NCBI GenBank assembly: GCA_944350065.1
Contig: CALVOD010000017.1
Span: 1-18,967 of the forward strand
DNA: 18,967 nucleotides
Source: an uncultured Clostridia bacterium
GTDB lineage: Bacteria; Bacillota; Clostridia; Christensenellales; DTU072
Reading direction: 5' to 3'
Part shown: positions 7,504 through 14,873 of the stretch, piece by piece
How the letters are laid out: each line of letters starts with the position of its first letter
Position numbering within the stretch: position 1 is the stretch's first letter
Program-made: the position numbers and the translations under genes
The notes under the pieces: generated by a model
The model's database searches: none
Told to the model about the DNA's origin: nothing
Seen by the model: the letters and a program-made list of their open reading frames with translations, nothing else

Positions 7504-8586
7504 ATGAAACTCGGAATCGTAGGACTGCCCAACGTGGGCAAAAGCACACTGTTCAACGCGCTCACTTCCGCGGGAGCGGACGTAGCCAATTATCCTTTCT
7601 GCACGATAGAGCCCAACGTCGGCGTAGTGCAGGTGCCGGACGAAAGACTGCCCCGTCTCGCGGCGCTGTACAACTCAAAAAAAATAGTTTACACGACGAT
7701 AGAATTCGTCGATATAGCGGGACTCGTCAAGGGCGCGAGCCACGGCGAAGGTCTCGGCAACAAGTTCCTCTCGCACATCCGCGAAGTGGACGCCATAGTG
7801 CACGTCGTGCGCTGTTTCCGCGACGAAAACATCACTCACGTAGACGGCGACGTATCGCCGGTGAGAGATATCGAAACGATAAATCTGGAACTTATACTTG
7901 CGGATTTGGATACCTTAACCCGCAGAATGGATAAGACGAGAACGGCGATGAAGGGCGGCGACAAGAAGTACCGCGACGAACTCGAGCTGCAACAGAAAAT
8001 CTATGACGCGCTTGCCGACGGCAAGTGCGCGCGGAGCGTAAAGCTCGACAAGGAGGAGCAAGCCTACGTGGACTCGCTGTACCTTCTCACCTCCAAAAAA
8101 GTGATATATTGCGCCAACGTGTCGGAAGGCGGCGCAGACGAAGATATGGTGAATGCGGTGAAAGAATACGCCGCTGCGGAGGGCAGCGAAGTCATCGTGC
8201 TGTGCGCGCAGACCGAAGCGGAGCTCGCGGCGCTCGAGCCGGAGGAAAGAGAGCTGTTCAAAGCGGAACTCGGCATAGAGGATTCCGGTCTCGACCAGCT
8301 CGTCAAGAGTTCCTACCGCCTGCTCGGGCTGATGAGCTTCCTTACCGCGGGCGAGAAGGAAACCCGCGCCTGGACCATACCGATAGGCACCAAAGCGCCG
8401 CAGGCTGCGGGCAAGATACATTCCGATTTCGAGCGCGGATTCATACGCGCGGAAATAGTCGATTACGACACTTTGATAGAATGCGGCTCTTTCAACGCCG
8501 CCAAGGAAAAAGGCAAAGTCAGAAGCGAAGGCAAGGACTACGTGCTCGCCGAAGGCGACGTGGTACTGTTCCGTTTCAACGTATAG
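7504..8586 (+). CDS. ychF: Redox-regulated ATPase/GTPase YchF (Obg family)
   Basis: This 360-residue cytosolic P-loop protein is of normal YchF length. The P-loop is GLPNVGKST (residues 7-15), the G2 area includes NYPFCTIEPN, and G3 is DIAGLVKGASHGEGLGN (70-86). The G4 position reads NVSE (205-208), the NxxE form that makes YchF prefer ATP over GTP. A coiled-coil helical domain follows G3, and a TGS domain occupies about 276-358 (FERGFIRAEIVDYDTLIECGS). YchF associates with ribosomes and is linked to stress and translation control. AAGGA lies 6 nt before the ATG and the gene follows the sigma factor by 25 bases, so it closes this operon just before a strong terminator. By my count 15 of its 21 isoleucine codons are ATA and none are ATT. 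Confidence 0.96.
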   Translation: MKLGIVGLPNVGKSTLFNALTSAGADVANYPFCTIEPNVGVVQVPDERLPRLAALYNSKKIVYTTIEFVDIAGLVKGASHGEGLGNKFLSHIREVDAIVHVVRCFRDENITHVDGDVSPVRDIETINLELILADLDTLTRRMDKTRTAMKGGDKKYRDELELQQKIYDALADGKCARSVKLDKEEQAYVDSLYLLTSKKVIYCANVSEGGADEDMVNAVKEYAAAEGSEVIVLCAQTEAELAALEPEERELFKAELGIEDSGLDQLVKSSYRLLGLMSFLTAGEKETRAWTIPIGTKAPQAAGKIHSDFERGFIRAEIVDYDTLIECGSFNAAKEKGKVRSEGKDYVLAEGDVVLFRFNV

Positions 8587-8630
8587 GAAGCGATTTCGCT
8601 CCGATTCGGACGGTCTGCCCTGTTTTTTGC

Positions 8631-8671
8631 GCCTGCAACGCCGCGAAAGCGTGCGTTGCAGGCAATTTTTT
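8631..8671 (+). terminator. Strong rho-independent terminator after ychF
   Basis: An 11-bp perfect stem (arms 8631-8641 and 8653-8663) is capped by a further 3-bp CGC/GCG stem with a GAAA (GNRA) tetraloop at 8645-8648 and one bulged T at 8652. AATTTTTT (8664-8671) follows. It ends the mrnC-to-ychF operon 45 bases after the ychF stop and separates it from the next promoter. Confidence 0.93.
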
Positions 8672-8699
8672 CCGCTTGAGATATTTTTATATTTAGCAC

Positions 8700-8728
8700 T
8701 TGAAATTTGCCCGCGCACGATATATAAT
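8700..8728 (+). promoter_or_regulatory. Sigma-A promoter ahead of the membrane protein-cysE-cysS group
   Basis: TTGAAA (8700-8705, 5/6) and a perfect TATAAT (8723-8728) are separated by 17 bp. Predicted start is near 8735, giving a leader of about 50 bases. The site lies just after the ychF terminator, so it probably starts a new transcription unit running toward cysE and cysS. Confidence 0.8.
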
Positions 8729-8772
8729 GTAAATGCGTATGTGTTTCGTGCGTGTCGCGCGCGCATACCGTC

Positions 8773-8778
8773 AGGAGG
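8773..8778 (+). promoter_or_regulatory. Ribosome binding site that sets the start of the membrane protein
   Basis: A perfect AGGAGG lies 6 nt before the ATG at 8785. This rules out the longer in-frame reading from a GTG at 8752, which has no such site. Confidence 0.85.
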
Positions 8779-8784
8779 ACCGAT

Positions 8785-10200
8785 ATGGCAAAACAAGCAC
8801 CTCTCACTACTTCAAAAATGTTCACCGCCCACTGGACGGAACGCGACGAAGCAGTACTCGTCGACTTGTTGCAACGCAAGATCAAAGAGATTAAATGGGA
8901 TATACGCGAGAGCGACTCTCCTTACGCGCGCGCCAAACTCAAGAACACGAGAGCCGAATACAAAAAGCTCCTCGAAAAGGTTCAGCGCGGAGACTACGAC
9001 CCCAACATACTCGCCGCGGAAATGCAGTCGCACGCAGCCTACAATTCGTTACAGCGCGAAAGGCGCGAGCAGTCCCTCGGCAAATACGTCGACGCATATT
9101 CCGACGTCAATTTCGATTTCGAATCCTATTTCAAAAAAACCCGTTATTTCGGAGCGGCATGCCCTCTCGTGATGATGATACTCATCATCGCCCTGATCGC
9201 GATAATGCTCTGCTCTGCGTTCCTCGCGCCGGAAACGATAGCCAATATCGAATACAATATGTCCGGCGACATACAGTTTTCGCTCACTTCGATCGGTTAT
9301 ATCAAGCTCGGACCGAACGAACTGGATTTCCAGGTTCCCAACGACGGTAACTGGCCTACCGGCACCTGGTCGGATTCCTCTCAGATTTACGAGCAAGGCG
9401 AAAAATATCTCGACGAAAACCATCAGGAACCCGAAAAAGTATGGCTTTACGAAGACCTGCACATGACTTCGATATACATAACCGTTTTCGACGTCATCAA
9501 AGCGTGGTTCCGCACGCCGATGCTCAGCGAAACGCGTATCGACATAATCGAAAATCTCGATTCGATGCAGGGCACGAGCTGGTATTATCAGCGCTTTATG
9601 CGCGAAAGAAGCGATAACATCGCTATCGAAAAAGACGAAAACGGCGACTACAACGCCCTCAATATCGTAAGGCACGTTGCAACTTACGGCACTATAATCT
9701 TCCTTATCGCGGCGCTTCTGCTTTGCGTCGTGGAGCTGGTGCTCGATATCGGCAGACTGTTCAGCTATACTTCGAGACGCGTGCACGTCATACCGATACT
9801 TATACTGATATTCATGGCGTTGTCGTTCATATCGCCCGCTTTCCTCGATCTGACCACGCTCTCCGGAGAAAGCGTCTCGACGGCGCTATCCAACTACTTC
9901 ACTATTTATTGGGAAGACTTCATCAACGGCAGCAACATATTCACCTGTTTCAATATGCTGTATATGTTCCTGCTCGCGATACCTTTCGTAGTCGTCCTGT
10001 TACCTCTCATATTCCGCAACAGAGCGGCGCAGACGGTGGCATACGTACCGAAAGGCAACAAGAAACACACTTACGCGGGGCAGAAGAAGCCCACGAAGGC
10101 GGGACAACCCGGAGACCCGCACGCGCTCCGAAACAGCAAAGGCAAGGTTGCCCGCGCAGGCTCGCGTTCTCCGACGACGGCCTCTATCCCACGGCGATAG
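8785..10200 (+). CDS. Unrecognised membrane protein with four predicted helices
   Basis: I do not recognise this 471-residue protein. The N-terminal 120 residues are charged and helical (coiled-coil-like near 20-70), with no signal peptide. Transmembrane segments are predicted at about 124-148, 300-321, 334-352 and 389-410. A hydrophilic, presumably extracytoplasmic, domain of about 150 residues lies between the first and second; it is rich in Asp, Glu and aromatic residues (for example NDGNWPTGTWSD). The C-terminal 55 residues are strongly basic (KGNKKHTYAGQKKPTKAG and onward) and low in complexity, consistent with a cytoplasmic tail binding RNA or acidic lipid. The ATG at 8785 is fixed by a perfect AGGAGG. 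It has its own promoter and lies upstream of cysE with no clear terminator between them. A sensor, scaffold or transport accessory are all possible; none is supported directly. Confidence 0.85.
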   Translation: MAKQAPLTTSKMFTAHWTERDEAVLVDLLQRKIKEIKWDIRESDSPYARAKLKNTRAEYKKLLEKVQRGDYDPNILAAEMQSHAAYNSLQRERREQSLGKYVDAYSDVNFDFESYFKKTRYFGAACPLVMMILIIALIAIMLCSAFLAPETIANIEYNMSGDIQFSLTSIGYIKLGPNELDFQVPNDGNWPTGTWSDSSQIYEQGEKYLDENHQEPEKVWLYEDLHMTSIYITVFDVIKAWFRTPMLSETRIDIIENLDSMQGTSWYYQRFMRERSDNIAIEKDENGDYNALNIVRHVATYGTIIFLIAALLLCVVELVLDIGRLFSYTSRRVHVIPILILIFMALSFISPAFLDLTTLSGESVSTALSNYFTIYWEDFINGSNIFTCFNMLYMFLLAIPFVVVLLPLIFRNRAAQTVAYVPKGNKKHTYAGQKKPTKAGQPGDPHALRNSKGKVARAGSRSPTTASIPRR

Positions 10201-10238
10201 CCGCGCTCTGACACCCGCTCGAAAACAACAAACCGCAT

Positions 10239-10268
10239 CGGGAATGGAGGCAAACGCCTTCATTCTCG
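10239..10268 (+). other. Perfect-loop hairpin in the gap before cysE
   Basis: A 13-bp stem with two G-U wobbles (arms 10239-10251 and 10256-10268) closes a 4-nt AAAC loop. It occupies the 90-bp gap between the membrane-protein stop and the cysE start. No U tract follows (TAATATAAA instead), so it is not a standard terminator. It may be an RNA processing or stabilising element, a weak attenuator, or a DNA operator. No T-box signature (AGGGTGG) is present here. Confidence 0.6.
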
Positions 10269-10290
10269 CATAATATAAACCTATAAGCCT

Positions 10291-11004
10291 ATGTTCGAAC
10301 ATCTTAAAAAAGATATACAGGCGGCGTTGGACAAGGATCCCGCCGCGAAATCCAAATGGGAAGTTTTACTGACGTATTCGGGCGTGAAAGCGCTCTTTTA
10401 CTATCGTATCGCGCACAAGCTGCATACGCGCGGGCATAAACTTCTCGCGCGAATGCTAAGCCAGCGCGCGCGGCGCAAAACGGGTATCGAAATACATCCG
10501 GGAGCGGTGATCGGTGAAGGATTATTCATAGATCACGGCGCGGGCGTAGTCATCGGAGAGACCACGGAAATCGGCAACAACGTGACGATATATCAGGGAG
10601 TGACGCTGGGCGGAACGGGCAAGGACGTGGGCAAACGTCACCCTACCATCGGCAACAACGTGATGATAAGCGCGGGCGCGAAGATTCTCGGACCGGTTGT
10701 GATCGGCGACAACAGCAAGGTGGGCGCGGGCTCCGTCGTGCTTAAAAACGTACCGCCCCATTCCACCATTGTCGGCGTACCGGGCAGAGTGGTGAGAATG
10801 TACGGCGAGAAGTACAACGATCTCGATCAGAAGCTGCCCGACCCCATTCTCGAGGAATTCGCGCGTCTCAACAAGCGCATAATAACTCTCGAAGAAAAGC
10901 TGGGAGTCAACGCCTGCAAGTATTCGATATCGAACGAAATACCCGCCGAAGCGGTAGCCGCAGGCGATACGCAACGCGACGCCGACGCCGACGGTAAAGA
11001 CTAA
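10291..11004 (+). CDS. cysE: Serine O-acetyltransferase
   Basis: This 237-residue cytosolic enzyme acetylates L-serine with acetyl-CoA to make O-acetylserine, the precursor of cysteine. The short N-terminal helical region (MFEHLKKDIQAALDKDP) is the form usual in Gram-positive bacteria. It is followed by left-handed beta-helix hexapeptide repeats (about 66-165). The catalytic dyad DHG (Asp81, His82), GETTEIGNNVTIYQGVTLGGTG (split over 89-110) and the closing VGVPGRVVR (161-169) are all present. A short acidic tail (about residues 215-237) is unusual but unlikely to affect the active site. No Shine-Dalgarno sequence precedes the ATG, so translation may rely on other features. cysS follows after 64 bases, the common Bacillota pairing that links cysteine synthesis to Cys-tRNA charging. 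Confidence 0.95.
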   Translation: MFEHLKKDIQAALDKDPAAKSKWEVLLTYSGVKALFYYRIAHKLHTRGHKLLARMLSQRARRKTGIEIHPGAVIGEGLFIDHGAGVVIGETTEIGNNVTIYQGVTLGGTGKDVGKRHPTIGNNVMISAGAKILGPVVIGDNSKVGAGSVVLKNVPPHSTIVGVPGRVVRMYGEKYNDLDQKLPDPILEEFARLNKRIITLEEKLGVNACKYSISNEIPAEAVAAGDTQRDADADGKD

Positions 11005-11068
11005 AACGACTACAAAAAACGAAATTAACGCTCTCACGGCGCAAAGCGCCGCGGGACACGAGGAGAAT

Positions 11069-12469
11069 ATGCTTAAATTTTACAATACGCTTACGCGCAC
11101 CAAAGAAGATTTCCGCCCGTTGAACGGCAACACCGTGACGATGTATTCGTGCGGACCCACGGTGTACAATTACGCGCACATAGGCAATCTGCGCACCTAC
11201 ATATTTATGGACCTTATCCGCCGCACCCTCAAATACGAAGGGTATAAGCTGAAAGGCGTAATGAATATAACGGACGTGGGACATCTGATGGCGGACTCCG
11301 ACGACGGCGAAGACAAGATGGCGGTGGCTTCCCGCGAGCAGAACAAGACGCCGTGGGAGATAGCCGAACAGTACACGAAGGTATTTTTCGAAGACCTCGC
11401 GAAGCTGAACATTTCCAAGCCCGAGATAATCGCGAAAGCTACGGAACACATACCCGAGATGATCGGCTACGTCAAGTCGCTCGAGGAAGGCGGCGTCAGC
11501 TACGAGACGTCCGACGGTATCTATTTCGACATTTCGAAGTTCCCGAGGTACGGCTGCCTCAGCCGCGCCAACATTGAGGAGCAGCTCGCCGGCGCGCGCG
11601 TAGAAGTGAACGACGAGAAGCGCCATCCCGCCGACTTCGCGCTCTGGAAAAAAGCCGATCCGCTGCACATAATGCAGTGGGACAGCCCTTGGGGCAAAGG
11701 TTATCCCGGCTGGCATATCGAGTGCTCGGCTATGAGCCGCAAATATCTCGGAGAGTGCTTCGACATACACTCGGGCGGCGTGGACCACATACCGATCCAC
11801 CACGAGAACGAAATAGCGCAGAACGAAGTGCTCACCGGCAAGCAGAGCGTACGCTTCTGGATGCACGGCGAATTTATGCTCGTCAACAACGGTAAGATGA
11901 GTAAGAGTCTCGGCAACACCTACACGATAGCCGACCTCGAGAAAAAAGGTTACTCCCCTCTCGACTTCCGCTTCTTCTGCCTGAATACCCATTACCGTAA
12001 GAAGCTGAACTTCACCTTCGAAGGGCTGGACGCGGCGAAAACGAGCAGAGAACGCCTTATGCAGGCGCTCATGCAGCACAAGGCTTCTTCCGCTTCGACA
12101 GACAAAGAGGTAACGGACAGACTGCGCGCCGAATTCCGTCGCGCTATAGAAGACGACATTAACGTACCTCTCGCTTTGGGGATACTGTTCACCGCGATAA
12201 AGGAGCCTAAATCGAAAGATATTTACGAGCTTGCGCTCGAGTTCGATAAGATATTCGGGCTCTCTTTCGATAAGATAAAAGCCGCGGAAACCGTCAAAGA
12301 AGAAGCCGTCGAGATACCCGACGAGATAGCTTCTCTCGTCAAGGCGCGCGCCGAAGCGAAAGCAGCGAAAAATTACGCTCTTGCCGACGAGATACGCGCC
12401 GAGATAGCGAAGAAGGGCTATAACGTGCTCGACACCCGCGACGGCGTAAAAGTTACCCCCGTGAAATAG
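11069..12469 (+). CDS. cysS: Cysteinyl-tRNA synthetase
   Basis: This 466-residue class I aminoacyl-tRNA synthetase charges tRNA-Cys with cysteine using ATP. The HIGH motif appears as AHIGN (36-40) within CGPTVYNYAHIGNLR. KMSKS is intact (276-280). Zinc ligands that fix the cysteine substrate are Cys28, Cys219 (GWHIECS), His244 and Glu248 (IHHENE). The C-terminal helical anticodon-binding DALR-type domain spans about 320-400, and the last part (about 420-466) is the usual small tail. Length is normal. GAGGAG lies 3 nt before the ATG at 11069. A short 6-bp hairpin (11037-11051) sits just ahead of the ribosome binding site. It follows cysE and precedes the zinc-ribbon membrane protein by 4 bases. 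Confidence 0.97.
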   Translation: MLKFYNTLTRTKEDFRPLNGNTVTMYSCGPTVYNYAHIGNLRTYIFMDLIRRTLKYEGYKLKGVMNITDVGHLMADSDDGEDKMAVASREQNKTPWEIAEQYTKVFFEDLAKLNISKPEIIAKATEHIPEMIGYVKSLEEGGVSYETSDGIYFDISKFPRYGCLSRANIEEQLAGARVEVNDEKRHPADFALWKKADPLHIMQWDSPWGKGYPGWHIECSAMSRKYLGECFDIHSGGVDHIPIHHENEIAQNEVLTGKQSVRFWMHGEFMLVNNGKMSKSLGNTYTIADLEKKGYSPLDFRFFCLNTHYRKKLNFTFEGLDAAKTSRERLMQALMQHKASSASTDKEVTDRLRAEFRRAIEDDINVPLALGILFTAIKEPKSKDIYELALEFDKIFGLSFDKIKAAETVKEEAVEIPDEIASLVKARAEAKAAKNYALADEIRAEIAKKGYNVLDTRDGVKVTPVK

Positions 12470-12473
12470 CGCT

Positions 12474-13163
12474 ATGCTGAAATGCCCGTACTGTCGGGTG
12501 GAGATATCCACCCGCACGGAATTCTGTCCCCTCTGCCACGCGAAGCTGACCGACGTCGGCAACACGCGCGCGGATATGAAGAAGACGGAACTCGCCTATC
12601 CCAAGCGGGGCAAACTTCCTTTCCTGTCGGGCAATCTTTTCGATAAAATATATCTGCTTTTCTGGCTGACTTTCACGGTGGTCTTCGTGCTTACCGAGTC
12701 TTTTATTACCGAAAATCCGCGTATTTGCTGGATGGTCTCGAGTCTTCTGCTCTACCTTTATATTCTCATACGCGTCACATTGCGCGGCGGCAGTTATTTC
12801 CCGCAGAAAATAACCGCTCACGCAATACTGCTTTCCATAGTCGTATACACTTTCAGCGGCGTGCTCTCAGAGCCCATCATCATCTTCGAGTTCATTCTGC
12901 CCGCCGTCTATCTCGTCTCTCTCATCGCCGTCAGCGTCTTCATCGCGATCAATTACAAGCATCCGGACAGATACCTTCTCAACATAATTTCGATAGGTCT
13001 GTTAAGCGCGCTACCCTTCCTCATCGTAATGGTTACCGATCGCCAAGCCGACCCGATAATGTCGGCGGTAACGCTTTCGCTCGGGATAGCCGCAATAGCG
13101 GTCACCTGCATTTTCAAGGCACGGCACATAATAAACGAACTTAAACGCAAATTCCATACCTGA
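12474..13163 (+). CDS. Zinc-ribbon membrane protein, DUF6320-like
   Basis: This 229-residue protein opens with a zinc-ribbon, CPYC at residues 4-7 and CPLC at 18-21, which likely binds one zinc ion in the cytoplasm. A basic linker leads to six predicted transmembrane helices at about 58-77, 83-101, 114-132, 136-157, 167-187 and 194-214, and a short basic C-terminus. The layout matches the DUF6320-type proteins of Clostridia, whose function is unknown. It starts only 4 bases after the cysS stop and has no Shine-Dalgarno sequence, which suggests translational coupling to cysS. Its placement does not by itself prove a role in cysteine metabolism. A terminator follows at 13184-13207. Confidence 0.82.
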   Translation: MLKCPYCRVEISTRTEFCPLCHAKLTDVGNTRADMKKTELAYPKRGKLPFLSGNLFDKIYLLFWLTFTVVFVLTESFITENPRICWMVSSLLLYLYILIRVTLRGGSYFPQKITAHAILLSIVVYTFSGVLSEPIIIFEFILPAVYLVSLIAVSVFIAINYKHPDRYLLNIISIGLLSALPFLIVMVTDRQADPIMSAVTLSLGIAAIAVTCIFKARHIINELKRKFHT

Positions 13164-13183
13164 CAGCCTGTACCGTAAAAGAC

Positions 13184-13207
13184 AAAGCGCCCTGAGAAGG
13201 GCGCTTT
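13184..13207. terminator. Bidirectional terminator between convergent genes
   Basis: A 10-bp perfect stem (13184-13193 with 13198-13207) closes a GAGA tetraloop of GNRA type. The stem ends in AAA/TTT, so each strand has a short U run right at the stem, and the minus strand adds TCTTTT shortly after. It can serve the cysS-side operon on the plus strand and the kinase gene ending at 13276 on the minus strand. Confidence 0.75.
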
Positions 13208-13275
13208 CGGTATATATGCGTTATATTTGTTTTTCTCATTCGGGCTCCCGTATTTACGGATACGGGCTCCGTTAA

Positions 13276-14106
13276 TTACTTACTGATACTTATCTTCGTG
13301 TACGGCACTCTGTCTTCGAGCACGTCGCGGATACCGTACTTGCTGTTGGCTATCATGACCGTGGTGCCCTGCCTTACGGGGTCTTTGACGTATTCGAGTT
13401 TTGCGCGCGCGCCGTTGGCGCCCTTCCTGCTCGCGCCGTCGCAGTAATGCTGATAGTATTCGATATTCTCGATGACTTCCTCAGCGGTAGCTCCCGTTAT
13501 GTGCCTGACCAGCGTGTCGGCGTTATGGATATCCGTATATATCCCGTCCAGCCCAGACAGTATGAGCAGATATTTAGGTCTCACGAGGCAGGCGATCTGA
13601 CTTGCGGTTTCGTCGTTGTCTATGCACTCCACCACTTTGGAATGCGAGCAGCGCAAAGCCTGTATTTCCATTTTGCGGTTCTCCTCGGAGCACACGGGGT
13701 CGTTATAATTTATTATCGGTATCGCCCCTTGAAGCGGACAACGCAGAAGCGCCGCTTTGAGGTGCTCCCTTTTCATCGGATCGTTGAAATGCTGATGCTC
13801 AACGAGAAACTGACGGAGCGAATACCGCGAGTCCATAAACCTTCTGTAGGTCTCGAGAAGTATCGACTGCCCCTGCGCCGCGTAATCGGTTTTGATGTCC
13901 GCGTAATCGCCTCTCAATTCGTTACCCACGCGGTGTATGTAATCGAGCCGCCCTATCTCGGTAGCGCCCGAAGTGACCCACATATAGCCCGGCTTAAGCT
14001 CGCGGCTTATGCGCGCTATCACGTTATAATCTATGTCGTTGTTGGCTTTGTCGATAAGCGCCATCGAGCCTATCTTGCCCACAAGTTCTATATCGAACGA
14101 CGTCAT
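13276..14106 (-). CDS. Amino acid kinase family protein, glutamate-5-kinase-like, no PUA domain
   Basis: This 276-residue cytosolic protein has the amino acid kinase fold in the order expected for glutamate 5-kinase: KIGS near residue 11, VTSGATEIG (44-52, ProB VxSGAxxxG), AAQGQ (76-80), IINYNDPV (131-138, ProB NEND-type), DNDETASQIA (163-172), LILSGLDGIYT (181-191) and GANGARAKLEYVK (229-241). The C-terminal PUA domain of most ProB proteins is absent. No proA lies in this window, so a proline role is uncertain; another acid or nucleotide substrate (the family includes UMP kinase and aspartokinase) is possible. GGAGG lies 10 nt before the ATG. It follows queH by 61 bases but has a strong promoter of its own overlapping the queH 3' end. 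Confidence 0.8.
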   Translation of the reverse strand: MTSFDIELVGKIGSMALIDKANNDIDYNVIARISRELKPGYMWVTSGATEIGRLDYIHRVGNELRGDYADIKTDYAAQGQSILLETYRRFMDSRYSLRQFLVEHQHFNDPMKREHLKAALLRCPLQGAIPIINYNDPVCSEENRKMEIQALRCSHSKVVECIDNDETASQIACLVRPKYLLILSGLDGIYTDIHNADTLVRHITGATAEEVIENIEYYQHYCDGASRKGANGARAKLEYVKDPVRQGTTVMIANSKYGIRDVLEDRVPYTKISISK

Positions 14107-14142
14107 TTTTTCGATTCCTCCCGCGCCCCACCGCGCTATATG

Positions 14143-14171
14143 ATTATATCCGTTTTACCCGCCGCCGTCAA
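14143..14171 (-). promoter_or_regulatory. Promoter of the glutamate-5-kinase-like gene, inside the queH 3' end
   Basis: On the minus strand TTGACG (14166-14171, 5/6) and a perfect TATAAT (14143-14148) are separated by 17 bp. The -35 box overlaps the queH stop codon (14168-14170). Predicted start is near 14136, about 30 bases before the ATG at 14106. This allows expression of the kinase independent of queH. Confidence 0.75.
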
Positions 14172-14761
14172 TTCTTTCTTTCCGAATATATGCAGCCGCA
14201 ATAATTCTGTCGGTACAGCCCGTATTTCTTACTCAATTCCAGCGAGCGTTTGTAGCCGTCTCTTTTCTTGAAATCGCTCCTCAAATACTTCACACCGAAT
14301 ATCTCCGCCATTTCGTCGCCCACCGAATTTATCACGGCGGCGTCCTTCAACGGACTCAGCGTGAGCGTGGTGGCGAAATACTCGTATCCTCCCGCATAAG
14401 CCTCCCGAGCCGTCGTGCCAAGCCTCAGGAAAAAGCATATCCTGCACCTTTTTCCCCTCTCCGGTTCCTTTTCGAGCCCGCGTGTCCTCGACAGAAAAAG
14501 CTCTCCGTCGTATCCGCCGTCCTTAACTTCCACGCCGTATATCCCGCAAAGCCTTTTAAGCTCGTCGCGCCGCTTCGCGTATTCCTCCGCGCGCGTTATA
14601 TTAGGATTGTAATAAAGCGCCGTCACCTCGAAATAAGGCGCCAGATATTCTATACAGGCGCTCGCGCAGGGCGCGCAACAACAGTGCAATAAAAGTTTCG
14701 GGCGTTTCCCCGAAGCCTTCAGTTCCGCTATCAGCTTTTCCGTTTCGGCAACGTAGTTCAT
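14168..14761 (-). CDS. queH: Epoxyqueuosine reductase QueH
   Basis: This 197-residue enzyme catalyses the last step of queuosine synthesis, reduction of epoxyqueuosine to queuosine in tRNA (GUN anticodons). QueH is the cobalamin-independent alternative to QueG. Family marks are LLHCCCAPC (24-32), YYNPNITRAEEYAKR (50-64), PERGKRCRICF (100-110) and YRQNYCGCIYS (183-193). Cys residues at 28-29, 106/109 and 188/190 fit the iron-sulfur cluster and the redox pair. All are present, so it should be active. The start is the first ATG, with no Shine-Dalgarno sequence; the promoter -10 box ends only 6 bases before it, so the transcript is predicted to be leaderless. It is divergent from the GH2 gene. 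Confidence 0.95.
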   Translation of the reverse strand: MNYVAETEKLIAELKASGKRPKLLLHCCCAPCASACIEYLAPYFEVTALYYNPNITRAEEYAKRRDELKRLCGIYGVEVKDGGYDGELFLSRTRGLEKEPERGKRCRICFFLRLGTTAREAYAGGYEYFATTLTLSPLKDAAVINSVGDEMAEIFGVKYLRSDFKKRDGYKRSLELSKKYGLYRQNYCGCIYSERKN

Positions 14762-14767
14762 AACGCT

Positions 14768-14796
14768 ATTCTATTCGCTATCTCACGCCCTGTCAA
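14768..14796 (-). promoter_or_regulatory. Promoter of queH giving a predicted leaderless transcript
   Basis: On the minus strand a perfect TTGACA (14791-14796) and TAGAAT (14768-14773, 5/6) are separated by 17 bp. The A of the queH ATG (14761) is the seventh base after the -10 box, exactly where transcription would be expected to start. No room is left for a 5' leader. Confidence 0.75.
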
Positions 14797-14813
14797 GTTT
14801 AACGCCGAACGTA

Positions 14814-14842
14814 TTGCAAAAAGCTCCTTTTTTTGGTATCAT
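14814..14842 (+). promoter_or_regulatory. Probable promoter of the GH2 gene
   Basis: TTGCAA (14814-14819, 5/6) and TATCAT (14837-14842, 5/6) are separated by 17 bp. Its -35 box is 17 bp from that of queH, so the two promoters lie back to back and a regulator bound between them could affect both. A further AT-rich stretch at 14851-14858 offers another possible -10. Confidence 0.55.
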
Positions 14843-14873
14843 ATATCCGATATATTATAGCGGAGCGTTTACT

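Noticed and set aside
10201..10290. Cysteine T-box riboswitch ahead of cysE
   Set aside because: The gap is only 90 bp and lacks the T-box sequence, specifier loop and antiterminator; only a simple hairpin is present.
10907..12565. A 552-codon open frame on the minus strand opposite cysS
   Set aside because: It is antisense to an unmistakable cysS with all motifs. Its composition (rich in Arg, Val, Tyr, Phe, His) is what results from reading biased third-position GC codons backwards, and it has no recognisable domain.
13241..13266. Second terminator for the kinase gene (CCCGTA/TACGGG stem)
   Set aside because: The stem is 6 bp with an 8-nt loop and no U tract; the stronger hairpin at 13184-13207 explains termination.
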